This document shows, in pieces, positions 45,270-57,623 of a stretch of 64,000 nucleotides of DNA. The number at the start of each line of letters is the position of its first letter. Within the stretch, counting starts at the first letter, position 1. The notes beneath the pieces were generated by a model that did not search any database, was not told where the DNA came from, and saw only the letters and a program-made list of their open reading frames with translations. Both the position numbers and the translations under genes were made by a program. This DNA is from Sarocladium kiliense (Eukaryota; Ascomycota; Sordariomycetes; Hypocreales; Sarocladiaceae), in the NCBI GenBank assembly GCA_030734395.1, contig JAUZTG010000048.1, forward strand, positions 1,860,001-1,924,000, read 5' to 3'.

Positions 45270-47203
45270 GTCTGCTCTGGACTTTATGTCTGGTCCCTTG
45301 CAAGATGAGTGAGCTCGAGATTGATACTTAAGATGAAGATTCCGAACAACAGTAAGATATGAGCATGATATTTAAAGACGTTCACGGGAACGTCGTCGAC
45401 GAACATCGGTGCTATCTGTCGACCACTCCGAGCCGGTGCCGGGGTGAAGTGGGGATGCTCTTCCGGCACCATCTGGCTCCCGGACGTCCATGTAGCTCCG
45501 GGTCCATTTGGTCCCGAAGACCACTGCTCAAACCGGATGGCATGAGCGACGAGCATAGAGAGCTGACAACAATATCTCCGGACAAGGACTTATAGCAGCA
45601 GTTTCCTGCATCATTCTACACGTTGCCCTCGCGGATTCCCGCGCAAGTGACTGGCTGCCCTGCGCGAGCCTAGCTCGACCCTGCCGCACGGCCATCCGTT
45701 AGCCATCATAATACTGTCAATAATGATCAAACCACAAACTCTGTAAAGAGACCTGCTGTTACTTCTTCTGAAACTCAAGATCTTCCTCCTCTTTTGAGAC
45801 TTGGTGTCCGCAACTGTAACGGTGACTAAATGAGCGGTTGGAATTGATAGGCTCACATGAGCCTAGCACAAGTGGACACTCATACAACAGCTATATAATA
45901 AAGAGTGACACCCATTCTAGCTGCTACGAGTTCGGCAAGCTGAGATCTCAGAGGAGAGGTTGCTATTGACAGAGCTTGCTTATTTTGGACGGGAAGTCAG
46001 CAATCTACAAAGGCTCAATTCTGCGCCACCGTGCTTCTGATGGAACTTGGGCACAGCCGTTTCAGACGGTGCACTACGCCTCTTGAGCTGTGAACTAAGC
46101 CTTCCTAGTGTCTGGCCCTTACTCTTGGCGATTGAATAGGCTGGAGGTTCTCGACTCTGCCATGGAGAGATTGGGTTTTCTGATCTACCGATAGAGAAAC
46201 AGTCATGCCGAGACTCTGACGTGCACACTTGCTCGCATGCGTGATCCCGCAAAACAGTTCAACTTTGAATCGGAGGGCCAACTCGAGTGATACAAGGAGT
46301 GATTGTCTCTCGCACACCTAGTGGCGGACTCTGTCGCCCCGACTTCTTGGCTCACCATTCTTAGAGCGGCCCCGACTAGGTCCTCCTAGCTAGACTCACT
46401 GGGGATCGACGAGTCTAAATCGAGCGGCCTCGCTAATCAGAGATCAAAGCGGGCCCTGCAAGATGGGCTCTTAGGCTTGAACAGGACGAAACTGGCAAAA
46501 ATGGCCATTATTCAGTGATTCTACATTTGGACATTCTAATTGAGCAGTCCATTAACAGGGTGATTTGCACGAGACGATTCGGATGGAGCTTGAGAGCGTT
46601 CACCGGCTTCTACAAAGCCGTGTGCAAAAGGCAGGGTTCCCTTGACCTTGCTTTGGCACCTTCCAAATGATGAAGCAGATTTGTAACTGAAGAAGGGACC
46701 TTGAGACTGTTCAACTATCAACATCGTCCGGTTTCCATCATCGTCTGACCAGACTTAAGAAAGCGTCTGCCTAGCTTGACGCCCGACGCTCAACAAGCGG
46801 CTTAGTCCCCCCCTTAAGCTGGGTGAAGGTCTTCTATATAGCAACAAGATCTTCGATTACGAAGAGCGTATGCGCGGCCTTTGCCTCTGATCGCACGGTC
46901 CCCGTCTCTGGGGTAGTCAAACCGCTTCAGGACGAGGACCGACACGCCGGGCCACTCGGCTGCCTTGCTTCCAGGGGTCTAACGGTCTAGTATTCCTCGG
47001 CTAGTCTCTATCCTCCTAGGCTTTGCTTGGAGATCAGCCCAAGATGAATGTACAGCCAGGGTCAGGGCTTGTATCATTTATCACTAGAATCGCCTCCTTT
47101 TGGAATGCCTTCCTGTTAAGAGTGATGCTGTGCCCCCCTGCCGTAAGCGTTAGGTTTCGTCTGATTTCTCATTCGTATTAGGCTTGCAGACTCCCAAGGC
47201 AAC
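45270..47203. other. 1.9-kb region without a supportable gene
   Basis: The left part is promoter of the FAD dehydrogenase. The middle (about 46300-47050) is rich in CTAG-containing words (CCTAGC, CTAGTC) and looks like old degraded repeat DNA, but no terminal repeats or transposase remnants are readable. The right edge is the promoter of the membrane protein. Confidence 0.45.
45377..45470. promoter_or_regulatory. Inverted repeats upstream of the FAD dehydrogenase
   Basis: GACGTTC-ACGG-GAACGTC at 45377-45394, 108 bp from the ATG, has 7-bp arms. GGTGCCGG (45435-45442) and CCGGCACC (45463-45470) form a second inverted pair 20 nt apart. Either could be an operator-like site; no protein is implicated directly. 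Confidence 0.35.
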
Positions 47204-48560
47204 ATGGCATTCGCGTTGGATGTATTTGTGTCGGTAGTGGCCACTACTACCATTGCGACTGTCTTTCTTGTTCTTCGATTCCTGGCCAGAAGGGTCACCA
47301 AAGTGTCGTTATGGTGGGATGACTACATGGCAGCTTCAGCATTTGCCTTTGCTCTGGCCTGGGTTGCTGTCGTGTTACGATGTATGAGCTCCCGATATCC
47401 TGCGCCGCATTTTCTACCTCTAACACCTTGTCTTCAGGGAATATTGACGCTGGTCTGGGACTGCGCCTCAAGGAAATCGACAGGAACCATGATGCTGTTC
47501 TCGAAGAGGGTCGGCTACTGCTCTACCTCGCTGAGATTTTCTACGCGTTCTCCCTCGCTTTCTCGAAGTTCTCAATTCTGGGGTTCTACTGGAGGCTGTT
47601 CAAAACTTCTCCCATTCGCAAGCCAATTATAATCCTTGCTATTTGTTCAGTATGATTGCGCCCTCTAAGGTGTACCTTAGCAGCTTCTAACGGTTGGCAG
47701 ATGATTTGGCTTATCATTCGAACATTCATGGCGATCTTTCACTGCGTTCCTGTCAACGCTTTCTGGGACCTCTCAGTCGAGAACGCGAGGTGCGACATTG
47801 ATGACTCGAAATTCTTCTTTGGCACTGTGTTGGTGCATCTTGTCATCGATATTTGCATCTTAGCACTTCCAGTATTCCAGGTCAAGAGTCTGCAGTTGCG
47901 AATTGGGCAGAAGTTTGCCGTAACAGGACTCTTCATGTTCGGTATCCTGTGAGTTGTCTGTCGTGTTGACTTCGAGACATGCCTGTCTGACGAAAGGAAA
48001 TGTTAGGGTCTGCGTTGCATCAATTGTTGTGCTCGTGGAGTCGGCACTGTTCAATCCGCAAACGGAAGAACTGCCTAAGGACATTGCCGCGATTATGATT
48101 TGGGCAACGGTCGAAGTCAACCTTGCTATAGTATCAGGTATGCTCTTGGACCAACACCCATCTGAGAATGCCTACTGATTCCCAATTAGCCTGTCTCCCC
48201 ATGATGCGACCCATTCTGCGCAAGATGGTCCCAGGATCTATGCTGGCATCAGATCCAAGCAAACCCTACAGCGGCCATAGAACACATGGTACAAATAAAG
48301 ACGCGATCAAGCTCACGTCCATCGCTCGAGGGAAGAACTGTGACGAGACAAGTTCGACACACCAGCTTGCTGACACTGATATCGAGCGGGTATCAACAAA
48401 CTCGAATGAATATGGACAAGGGCTGGGAGGTGGCTACAACAGCCACCATACATTCATTAGTGGGAGCATTCCCGCTGTTGGCTCTAAGGGCGTCAAAGGT
48501 GGCGATCCAAGAAGAATCCATGTTAGGAACGAGATGACAGTGTCGTATGAACCGGCTTGA
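47204..48560 (+). CDS. Rhodopsin-domain integral membrane protein (PTH11-like)
   Basis: Predicted seven-helix membrane protein of 379 residues, of the large fungal rhodopsin-domain family that includes PTH11-related receptors; ligand and output unknown. Exons are 47204-47381, 47438-47649, 47701-47948, 48007-48137 and 48190-48560, all in phase. It starts with a membrane segment (no CFEM cysteine domain), then shows family marks SLWWDDYMAASAFA, the loop IDAGLGLRLKEID, KFSILGFYWRLFK, and FHCVPVNAFWD followed by a loop Cys. A soluble Ser/Thr/Gly-rich tail starts near residue 265. The tail is likely cytoplasmic. The gene converges on a short-chain dehydrogenase. Confidence 0.87.
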
Positions 48561-48717
48561 GGGCACTCAACCAGGTTGCACATGATGCCTCACCGTCCAT
48601 CCACTTTCTGGGACTGATTGTTGCCGAATACCCCTCGATCAGAGTTCATTGCGTCAACGTTTTAATACAATTCATTGTGGAATGATTCTATCAGGAGAGA
48701 ATAAATGTCAAATTCAA

Positions 48718-49835
48718 TCACTTTGCAAGAGATGTCCTGGCCGCTCGCACCTCTGGCGAGTCAAGCTCCTCCAACGTACTGTCCCAAAGACGGTCCATGT
48801 ACTCTCTACCTTCCTCAGTATACATGAATTTGTTGAATCTGTGTGGTCAAGCATTGTTAGTAAATTGCTGTATGTGGCTGGCTAGGGAAAGCAGTGAACG
48901 TACGGACTGATCTCCCAGTCGCTGATGAAACTCCCATGACTTTCTTTACCTCTAGCGACCGCAGCATCAAAATACCTCCACGCTGCATTGTTCACAGTTG
49001 TGCCGAGCAATCTGGTCAATGGCCATGTGAGCGCTCTCACCAGGACCGGCATCTTACGAAAGAAGCCGGTACCCGGCGTGAATGTCGGGTCCACGACGTT
49101 GACAATCGTGTCGTCTGCATCGACAATGGTGCTCAGCTGGTGGGTGAGCATCAGCACCATTCCCTTGGTGTCATCGTAGCGCTTCTTTGCGATCGTGGCG
49201 TTCCATCCTTCTTTCTTGTCAAACGACGGCATCAGGGGTTCTTCATTTCGTTGGACGTATTCGGCGATCAGCGCTGCTCCTGATGCCACCTGGACGAGAT
49301 GGCCGGGGCTGTCTCCAGACTTGTTCGTTTTCAATATGGGGAGAATGAGCAAAGACAGCAAAGCGGTTGAGAGATAGTTCACTTGGAACATCTCCTCATG
49401 TCCCGTTTCTCGATTTGTCTCGAATGCCACGTTCATGATGCCGGCTCCAAGGATCGCGATGTCGAGCCTGGGAAGTTGAGAGCAGTCCCGGGCGAATTGC
49501 TTGATTGAGTCATACGAATTCATGTCGAGGTGCCAAACTTCGATCTTGGCCTTGGGGAACGCTTTTCTGAGAGGTGCGGCAGCTTCTTCACCACGCGCCT
49601 TTGACCTCGAGGCAAGGATTAGGTGAGACAGCTTTTGGGATAGCATGATCCGAGCGCATTCGAGCCCTATCCCAGCGTTGCCTCCCGTGATGACGGCGGT
49701 GCGGCCAGCGACTGAGTGGCCTCCAAGGGTTGGCTTTTTGTTGGGCCATAGCTGGTGCTTGGTGAAGACGCTGAGGAGGGTGTCGTTGCGAGGAGGAAGA
49801 GAGAACGAGCCTTGAGTGGGATTGAGCTTAGACAT
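48718..49835 (-). CDS. Short-chain dehydrogenase, retinol-dehydrogenase-like
   Basis: NAD(P)-dependent oxidoreductase of 350 residues, substrate unknown. Exons are 48904-49835 and 48718-48838, joined through a 65-nt intron (GTACGT donor) so that DWEISP continues into FNKFMYTEEGREYMDRLW. Motifs: TGGNAGIGLE for the cofactor near residue 48, LDMNSYDS for the adenine site, and AILGAGI replacing the usual NNAG. The likely catalytic Ser is in VASGAAL, and YDDTK is the YxxxK pair. I start at the ATG of MSKLNPTQG, since upstream in-frame codons read as leader. It is divergent from the regulator at 50347 across about 510 bp and convergent with the membrane protein gene. Confidence 0.87.
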
Positions 49836-50346
49836 GTCGATATGGAGTCGCTTGTGGTGTAAGCAGAGGCAAATGCAATGCAATCGGGGTCATGCGTTGT
49901 GAGTAGGACACGCGAGTCTATTGATCTCCAGACGCCATTGGGACGCTTGCTTCAGCCTTTGCCAGCTATTTATATGCTTCATTCTTCACCAGAACAATGT
50001 CCTTCTCTGCGCCATGTCTCAGCAGTGTTTCTCAGCAAAAGCAGCCGCCAGTCCGAAAATGGAAGTCAATGTGGTCGACTTGAAGCCGTGTTTATTAGCG
50101 CGCATCGCCAGCTCCTCGTATCTCGCACCAGGTAAAAGATACGCACCATTCAATTGTGAGCCTGCCCATACCAGATGCTCTGGGTTCCGTTGCTCTGCGG
50201 ACATTTGCCTTTCAGAAAGCCGTCATGCGGACTTTGAGGCTTGCGGAGAAATAGACAGGGCGTCTTTATACGTGTGTGTAGGGCCCCATGCGCCGAGCGC
50301 ATCCAAACCAGATCGTTGCCCAAAAAGAGCAATGGCAATATCCAGC
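49836..50346. other. Bidirectional upstream region
   Basis: Shared upstream region of the short-chain dehydrogenase and the fungal regulator. I found no clear paired motif. Confidence 0.45.
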
Positions 50347-51914
50347 ATGTCGAGCCTGGTCTTTGTCACGACTAATGGGACTGCTCAAGTCCCTATCTCG
50401 CAGCGAGGACTCATACGCAGCCATTGCATGAGAGAAAAGAACAAGCAGCCACAGTCACGGCGGTCTAAACGCGAAGCGCGACGCTTACAGGCCGCAGCAG
50501 CCAAGGAGAACGAGAAGGCTCCAAGCACAGGATCAACACCGACATCACTATCAGTTGCGAACAAGTCGAAGCAGGGTGGCGCCAATGAACGTCTCGCCGT
50601 TGCCCGAACCCGTGTGCCTCCAGCTCCCCCGTCAGACTGGGCCTTGATCAAGCTCCCCGTCGAGTTGGACCGCACATCGCAGAAGCTGTTCCATCGATGT
50701 AAGTCGCCCTTACGGAGACACACTTGGGTCCCCATGACTGACAGTAGTGATTTGCACCTCTAGACTTCGCATGTAACCCCATCCGCGATCCAGTCTTCCC
50801 ATTCAAGCTCTTCGGGATCCAGGTAGATGTCCATACAGATGACCTATGCCTGTCTTCGCCCTTTACCTACGATGAGATGGTCTACCGTGCCATGGATCTG
50901 ATGGTGTCCTCGTCCAATGACTTGATCTACGGATGTGGAGTAACGAATCGAACCCGTCGCAAGCTTGCAGGCCTGCTGCCAATGCTGAACAGACGGCTAG
51001 TGCAGCCTGATGGTCAACAAGGGAGAATGACGCTCTACGTTGTGGGCATCTTGGCGTCTATAGCCACCCTGTTTGCCGACTATACCTCTGCTAGCGTGCA
51101 TGCAAAGGGCATCTCTGAGATCATCCGACTGCGAGGGAGCTCCAAAGCCGATCGTACCGATCTGATGCTTGGTCTTGTGTTAGATAGGTAGGTTCTGCAT
51201 GACTTTCCAGCAAATGTCTAGACACACAAAGTGGCTGACCTTGCGATCAGACTGAGCTTCTCTAGCAGTCTTTTGACTGACAAGTGGACTCCTCTGCACG
51301 CTGATATAGTTCAAGAAGGCCCCCAGTTTCCAGAAGAAGTAACCTTTCGGTACGAAGTCCAAGGCATGGTACCATCCGACTGCGTGCCGGACTCGAGGCT
51401 TGCGTTGGTCTTCTATACCCTCCAATGCACAACAATACTTCTGGACACCCATGATTTTGGCGCGCCACGCATCAATGGCGCCCGCCTCTACGAAGCCCTG
51501 GGCTTTGTTCAATCAGAGCTCCTAAGACTCAAAGGGAGGCTTGCAGACAGCCTATCGGACTGCATACGGCTCGGCCTAATGGCATTTCTTGCGACGACTT
51601 TCCGAGTTCCAGGTCAGTATGAGCATCCATGCTGCGCGAGTCTGGCAGAACCCCTCCTAGGAGCCTGCGTCGCGAATGGTAAAGGCCTCGCAAGACTGCC
51701 CAAGGCATTGCGAACCTGGCTCCTGCTGGTTGGAGCCATGACAGCTGGGGCAGTGGGTAACGATCGTGTACGACTGGCATGGAGGGATCTATTGTCAGCG
51801 AATCGCGATTCGTGGGACGTGATGCGCCAGGATGCAAAGAAAGTCATGTGGGTTGATGTGATGCATGATGCCTTGGGGAAGAACGCTTTTGATGCTCTCG
51901 GCATCAACGAATGA
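50347..51914 (+). CDS. Fungal-specific regulator-like protein without a zinc cluster
   Basis: Predicted nuclear protein of about 479 residues. Exons are 50347-50698, 50764-51187 and 51251-51914, in phase. The N-terminus has the short motif LVFVTTNG ... RGLIRSHCMREKNKQ that heads a large group of filamentous-fungal transcription-factor-like proteins. A basic stretch follows (RRSKREARRLQAAAAKEN), then a helical domain resembling the fungal_trans_2 region (ALIKLPVELD, CNPIRDPVFPF, GISEIIRLRGS). No Zn2Cys6 cysteines are present. An ATG at 50332, five codons earlier in frame, is an equally possible start. It may regulate the divergent dehydrogenase, but no site supports this. Confidence 0.75.
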
Positions 51915-53539
51915 TCGTAATGGATGGATGAAGAGCACTACCTTCAGGACACTTCTTGACACAGGCTGTGAATACATGGCATGTGTTGAACACAACTTCC
52001 TTAGGTTACTATGCCGCTACTGTGGTGTACGGTTTACTGCGATTGAAGTTAATCACTGACTCGCCGTCCATGTCTCGGGTGGTGCTGTATACTCTGCCCA
52101 TGCGTGTGAAGTGAGGGAACAAACGGCCAGTTAAGCAGATCGTCTCGGTTTGCCATGCCCTGGTCACTGTCCAGACGGCAACACTCTATTTGATGACGAA
52201 GATCAATCGATGAATAGTGAAGGGCATGTGTACGACTCGAGAGTCCCTGTCAGCACTCAGTGTCCAGCAGGCGCCATGTAACGCTGCGCAGGCATCAATA
52301 CGACAGGGCGATAGCAGCCCCTTTTCCTTATCCCTGGACGCACGCGACAAGGTTAGCATGCTGACATGTCCATCAACAATAATGAGATCGAAACCAAGAT
52401 TCATGTGACAGATATATGCAGATGGGAGTATATGCGGACACTGCTGTAATAATACGGCGGACATCAGATTATGCGCATAACAAGACTGGCTCAGTACCAC
52501 GGATTGATCCGTTGTCGATCAATCACTCCCGTCCTTGCTGATCGGGCACATCTGGAGCCGAGAGTGCCCCAAGTGATGGCAGTCTGGGACGAACCATCCT
52601 GAGATGCGATGACTGCCTGACTGGTGGCCGAAGCGAACGGGGTCAGATTGAGTTTTTCTGTTCCTGCAGCCGCCGCGGTGGGCTCTCGCACTGGTCAAAG
52701 TTAGTTGTGAGGATGCCTGGGACAGCCTCTGGTGCTGGCCCACTCGGCGCCTGGCTTCCACTGCATGTTCCTTGGAAGCTTCCCCTGAATCGTGCTGACA
52801 GCGTCGTGTGCCTGGCGCCGGCAGTAGGAAGAGTGACCTCCCCCACAGTGTCTACCACCACCGAAACCCGGGTACCTCGTCCCTCATCCCGACCCGTGTC
52901 TCTCAACGGGGTGTTGGCCCACTCCGTTGCGGGTGCCGTCGACCACTAAACGTTAGCGCTGTCTTGACGCTTTTTCTGCGCCAACGGTCCACTGCCAATG
53001 GATCATTGAACTTGGTCAATGGAATGCGCCAGGTTCCAGGAACAAAAGCACAAAGCCATTTTCCTCTCGCCATCACCACCACCGCAATTCTACGCCTTGC
53101 TCCTCGACGGCGCATCCTGGTCAGGGCGCCTAACATAATTTTCCTCGATTGCACCTTGCTACTGTCCTTGATCGAGTCCTCCTCTGCTCTAGATCGAGCC
53201 TCTACTTCCCCCAAACCACCACAAGTTGAACCCCGTACATACATACATACATACATACCTACGCGACGACTCGATCCTTCCAAGACCCTCGCCCGATACT
53301 GGCCAAGTCTGCACTTGCCCGACATCTGTAGACATACTTCCCGACATTGAGCCTCGATTCGACCAAAGAACTTTCCACACAGCTCTGCGCCAGACCGACT
53401 TGATGTCTTCACAGTCCTTGAGTGTGACCAGGTTGTGAGCTGTGCAGAGCGAGATCCTCAAGGACACGCAAAGCCACGGACGTCCTCTACCCACGCCAAA
53501 CATCACAGCCTGGCCATCACGTAGCAATACCTCGAGATC
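51915..53539. other. 1.6-kb region without a supportable gene
   Basis: Short featureless frames only. The right half is probably promoter and leader of the 859-residue protein and contains a TACA microsatellite. Confidence 0.5.
53236..53258. repeat. TACA microsatellite
   Basis: About six uninterrupted copies of a 4-bp unit (TACA) in the probable leader of the downstream gene; length polymorphism is likely. Confidence 0.9.
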
Positions 53540-56178
53540 ATGGCTACGCGAACCATGTATGCCCATGAGGGCGACCTCAAACATGGCTCTGTCGATTCCA
53601 TGGCCTACCCTCCACAGCCTGGATCACCAACCTTGACGAACCCCGACATGATCCTTCCCGATTACGATCGAGCCGACTCGCCTGATGATATCCAACAAAC
53701 AGACATGCTACTGTGGAACAACCAGCCAAGCGCGACCCTTCGAAATCACATGCTTCCTCCAGAGAGCTTTGTCGCTGGACCAATGACGCCTACGACCCCA
53801 ATCATCTACGGAAACGGCACAATGCTTTCCGACATTGGCGAGGTGACAGAAGTTGAGAGTAATGCGGGAGGCAACGGCGTGAGGCGCACATCTTCGCGCT
53901 ACTCGACTCAAAGCGTCGAAGACATGACAGTTCGTTCACCACCGACCATGGGCACGTCAATGGCTCAGCGACTTCCCCAGAAGACTGTCCGCGAGCGGCG
54001 CTCCTCGATCGAGTCGACAAGCACCATCAGGAGTAACGGCAACGCGCCATTCGCGGACTTCGATGATGCCGTCAGCGTTGATGACAGCAACTTTCAAGGA
54101 GACGACGAGGAGAGCATGGCCTCCTCCTGGGTCGACGATAACCCAATCCAGGGCCATGTAGCAGTTCAGCAGCCCGTGGTGCAAAGAGCGGCGGAGGAGA
54201 CGTATTCTACGAATTCGCTGAGCCAAAGAGCCGAACAGATCCTTGCCAACGCTAAAAGAAGGCTTACTGTAAGTGCACGCATCTTACCTTTGCCTAACGC
54301 AATGCCTAGCTAACACTCAATGTCAAGACTATGGAAGGCAACTTGACGCGGGCAAGGAGCTCATTGTCACAGAGTTCCATGTCTAATGGCTCGACACCCT
54401 CGCCGCCTTTGACACGGCCCCGAACAGCCCTGCACGAAGCAGTGACTTCCCCTGTTGCGTCTCGACATGTTCGGAATAAGAGCGATGACGGTCTTCACGC
54501 AGCCATCAACCCTACCTCGTTCCCTCAGAGGTCTGCCAGCGCACTCGGTGCTGCAGGAGGCTACCGAAAACCGTCCTCGGCAAAACCTGGAGATGTTTCG
54601 GGTGCGGGTGTGTTTCGTGGTAACCACCTGGTATCACATTATCCCCTCGACACCGCATTAGAGCCTCTCAGTGAGGATGACGATGGCTCTGTTGCAGACA
54701 GCGCTCGAGACAGCGGACAGTACAGTAGCTCCGCAACACCAACGTTTGGCAGCTTCTCGGACAAACATCTCACACGATCCGCTTCAGCGGCGCAAATGAG
54801 GGAAATACAAGATCAGATGCAAGGGCTCAAGGGCAAAATCTCAACGCTGAAAGAGCAAGCACGTGCAGACAGCCTCAAGCGTCGAAGCTTGCAAAGCCTG
54901 CGAACTCCTAGTCCCTTCACGCATGCAAGATGGGATCATGGTTTTGGGGGCGCAAGCGGCGCGAATGATAGTGAACCTCCCTCTCCAGCTTTAATTGAGG
55001 CCGAGGATGGGGAGAGTACTCCGACTGAGACTGTGGCACCAAAACTTCCGCTCCCTGATACTAAACAGGTTACGGAGACAGCAGCGGTACAGGTCAAGGA
55101 GGATGATACAGTAGCGCGGGACGCAAGCTATCCTGCGCCAGAGGAAGTGGGCAAAGCTCTCAGCCCGGATTTCGAAGAACATTCTCCTCACGAACAAGAA
55201 GATTCGGTCATTGCGAAGCAGAAGGAAGAAATCGTGGAAGACGATGTTCAGAACGATAGTGGAGAAGGCGGTTCTGGTAGAGCCGACAGCCAAACACTTC
55301 CTGATGGAAAGGAAGCAGACAGTGATGTCTCTGAGCCAGAGAGGGGAGGCAGCCCCTCAGACTACGACAGCGATGCAGGCGACTCTCTGTACCACGACAG
55401 CTTCCAACACCCCGTATCGCACGAAGATCGTGAAGATGCGTTCGACTATGAGCATTTCTTTCTTCACTCAGCAATGGGCAACCTCCGACACACTAGACGA
55501 GGGAGTACCAGCAGCACAGAGTCAAACGAATCTATCGAAACGGCCCGTGGCCCTGATCGTCGGTCTAGTATTGACACGACAGCCTCTGCCGAATCATTCC
55601 GAACTGCGGATGAAGGACGAGCCAGCCGGTCATCGATCTCACAGGATGAGACTCCTCGTGCTTCCGAGTTCGGCCAAAGAGGTGTATCACATCGTGCACA
55701 GCACAGCGCGTATAGTGGCTTCAGATTCGGCAGCGACAGTGCCGAGCGGCCAGACAACCGGCCACGCACAAACTCAGTTATCCATCGCCCTGTCAGCGCT
55801 GCACCCGGTGCCTCGATGCATCGACCCTCGGTCTCATCCTTTGAATCCACTGGCACGACACGCAGCTTTCCCCTCGTCAATAAGACAAAGCTCAACGGCG
55901 GTGTGCTAACCCCGGGTGCATCACCAGACCAATCCAGCAAACAGACGCCTGAACCATTCCCGTTATCAGATACGCCTTTACTTCGAAGCTCAGCATTCCC
56001 CAGCGCGGTCTCGATGCTAGCGAAGGAGGATCGGGCACTGGTTGAAGGCTTGATTGCAGGGCTAGGCCAGTGTGTGCTCAAGCTGAGTGAGAATTCGAGG
56101 GCGAGCACAGAGGGGCGTCTCAACTTGAGACGTCTCGAAGCGGCACGGCGCATCCTCGAAGGCTTGGACGAGGTGTGA
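53540..56178 (+). CDS. Large disordered protein with a central coiled coil, function unknown
   Basis: I cannot name a function; the protein has 859 residues. Exons are 53540-54268 and 54328-56178; the 59-nt intron joins AKRRLT to TMEGNLTRARSSL, so a heptad-like helix is restored only by splicing. Most of the chain is Ser/Thr/Asp/Glu-rich and disordered. Two helical parts stand out: SLSQRAEQILANAKRRLTTMEGNL (about residues 228-250) and MREIQDQMQGLKGKISTLKEQA near residue 400, followed by RRSLQSLRTPSPFTHA. The C-terminus (KEDRALVEGLIAGLGQCVLKLSE ... RLEAARRILEGLDEV) is another helical block. The order suggests a scaffold or cytoskeleton- or polarity-associated protein, which is only a guess. 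Many SP/TP sites imply phosphorylation. Confidence 0.8.
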
Positions 56179-56916
56179 CCAAGCCACCCGACAAAGGCAC
56201 CTTACTTTATGGGTTGCCTAAATTTATGAACCACTTTGATGAACACATTGTTGTTTGGCAGTCTACTGGAACTGATGAAGCGGGCAAGTCATTTTGATTT
56301 GTCACACTGGGAGTTTGACGTCGCCATGGGGCAAAGGAAAAGCAGGCTTCCAAGTGAATATTGTTGAGGCGGAACTTTCTGCTGTACTTATGACGCCCGA
56401 TACCCTTCATGTACTTATGCACTATGGCTTTCACATGTGCTTTTTCTTACTATATATCTTACTATTTAACCTATATGAAGATACTTACTTGGGTTTTGCT
56501 CATCGTTGAATTGGGTGCCCAGATGGTCACGCATCATATGCATTACTGCTTTCAACGAAAAGCTGCACTTCACCGGCCACATTCAGTGAAAGCCACGGGA
56601 TCTCCTATAGTTGGAGTAAGGGGGCTTGAATACTTCACAGCAGCGTGCCCTGGTGCAAATGACATGTGGACAGCATGTGTAGCCGAGTCCCTTTCATCGC
56701 ACACATAATCGTGCAGTGACCCACCGAAACCCTCCCACGGACCTACATGTCGCTTCTACGAGACCACCTGGCCTCGCGTCCTTCTTTGTCTCTTCCACCA
56801 ACGGTCATTCTTCAAAGACGCGTCCTTTTCGACAATTCCTTGCGCGCAATCTACATCATCGACACGAATCGTCTTGCCGATACTATACAACATAGCACAA
56901 GACCGACTCCGCCAAT
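56179..56916. other. Intergenic
   Basis: No gene seen. AT-rich 3' flank on the left; promoter of the small membrane protein on the right. Confidence 0.55.
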
Positions 56917-57441
56917 ATGGACGCGTCTATAGCCAGCACCGTCCTCCATTCCCTCCTCCCACCAGAGGTCGCCGCCTTCATCCACAAGAACTTCCTCGAC
57001 TCCCGATCACCCTTTCAAATTGTTCTCTCCCAGCTGCTCCTCCAACTCCGCCGCGCAACCGCCCTCCTTACTCCTCTCCTCGACCGTCTCCTCGCACAAG
57101 TCGGCGTCGATCTCTCAGGCGCTAACATCGCCGGCGTCGTCGCTGCTGCTGCGCTGGTGATCAGTGTCCTCGCTGTCCTCGACTATGTGCGCCGCATGAT
57201 CCTTTGGTGGACGAGGTTTACGTTCAGGATCGTGTTTTGGGCGGCTGTTGTCGGCGTTGCTGCTTTGGTCTGGGAGAGGGGGTTGATGGAGAGCGCGAAG
57301 GACGCTGCTGTGCTGGGGGGCAAGGTCGTTGGATATGCGGCTGGGGTGAAGGATGTTTGGATGGCGGAGTATGAGCGGTATGAGCAGCAGCAACAGCAGC
57401 ATACGATGATGGGCGGGCGGGGTCGAAGCTCGGGGAGGTAG
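56917..57441 (+). CDS. Small membrane protein, Apq12-like
   Basis: Single-exon protein of 174 residues. A hydrophobic segment IAGVVAAAALVISVLAVLDYV (about residues 70-90) is followed by RRMILWWTRFTFRI and a second hydrophobic stretch IVFWAAVVGVAALVW. This two-helix layout with an intervening WW/RxxxR loop resembles Apq12, an ER/nuclear-envelope protein needed for nuclear pore assembly and membrane fluidity. The C-terminus has a glutamine run and a Gly/Arg tail. Length fits filamentous-fungal Apq12 proteins, but the match rests on layout rather than a signature motif; an unrelated small ER protein is possible. It converges on GPN3 with 182 bp between. Confidence 0.6.
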   Translation: MDASIASTVLHSLLPPEVAAFIHKNFLDSRSPFQIVLSQLLLQLRRATALLTPLLDRLLAQVGVDLSGANIAGVVAAAALVISVLAVLDYVRRMILWWTRFTFRIVFWAAVVGVAALVWERGLMESAKDAAVLGGKVVGYAAGVKDVWMAEYERYEQQQQQHTMMGGRGRSSGR

Positions 57442-57623
57442 AGCTGCTGTTGGAGCAAGCATTCTGCGATAACGAAGCCAAGCAATGCGAGAGCATCGAT
57501 TTCGAAGCACGACATATATCATTCAGTCTATCTTTATCCCGTCGAAATCCATATCCCGAGAACGCCAACGCTATGCACAAAATCAAAACCACATTCCCCT
57601 TAGGCGGGCTCGGACTCCCACAT

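Noticed and set aside
46300..47100. Possible transposon remnant rich in CTAG words
   Set aside because: No terminal repeats, target duplication or transposase or reverse-transcriptase motif could be read; left as unexplained spacer.
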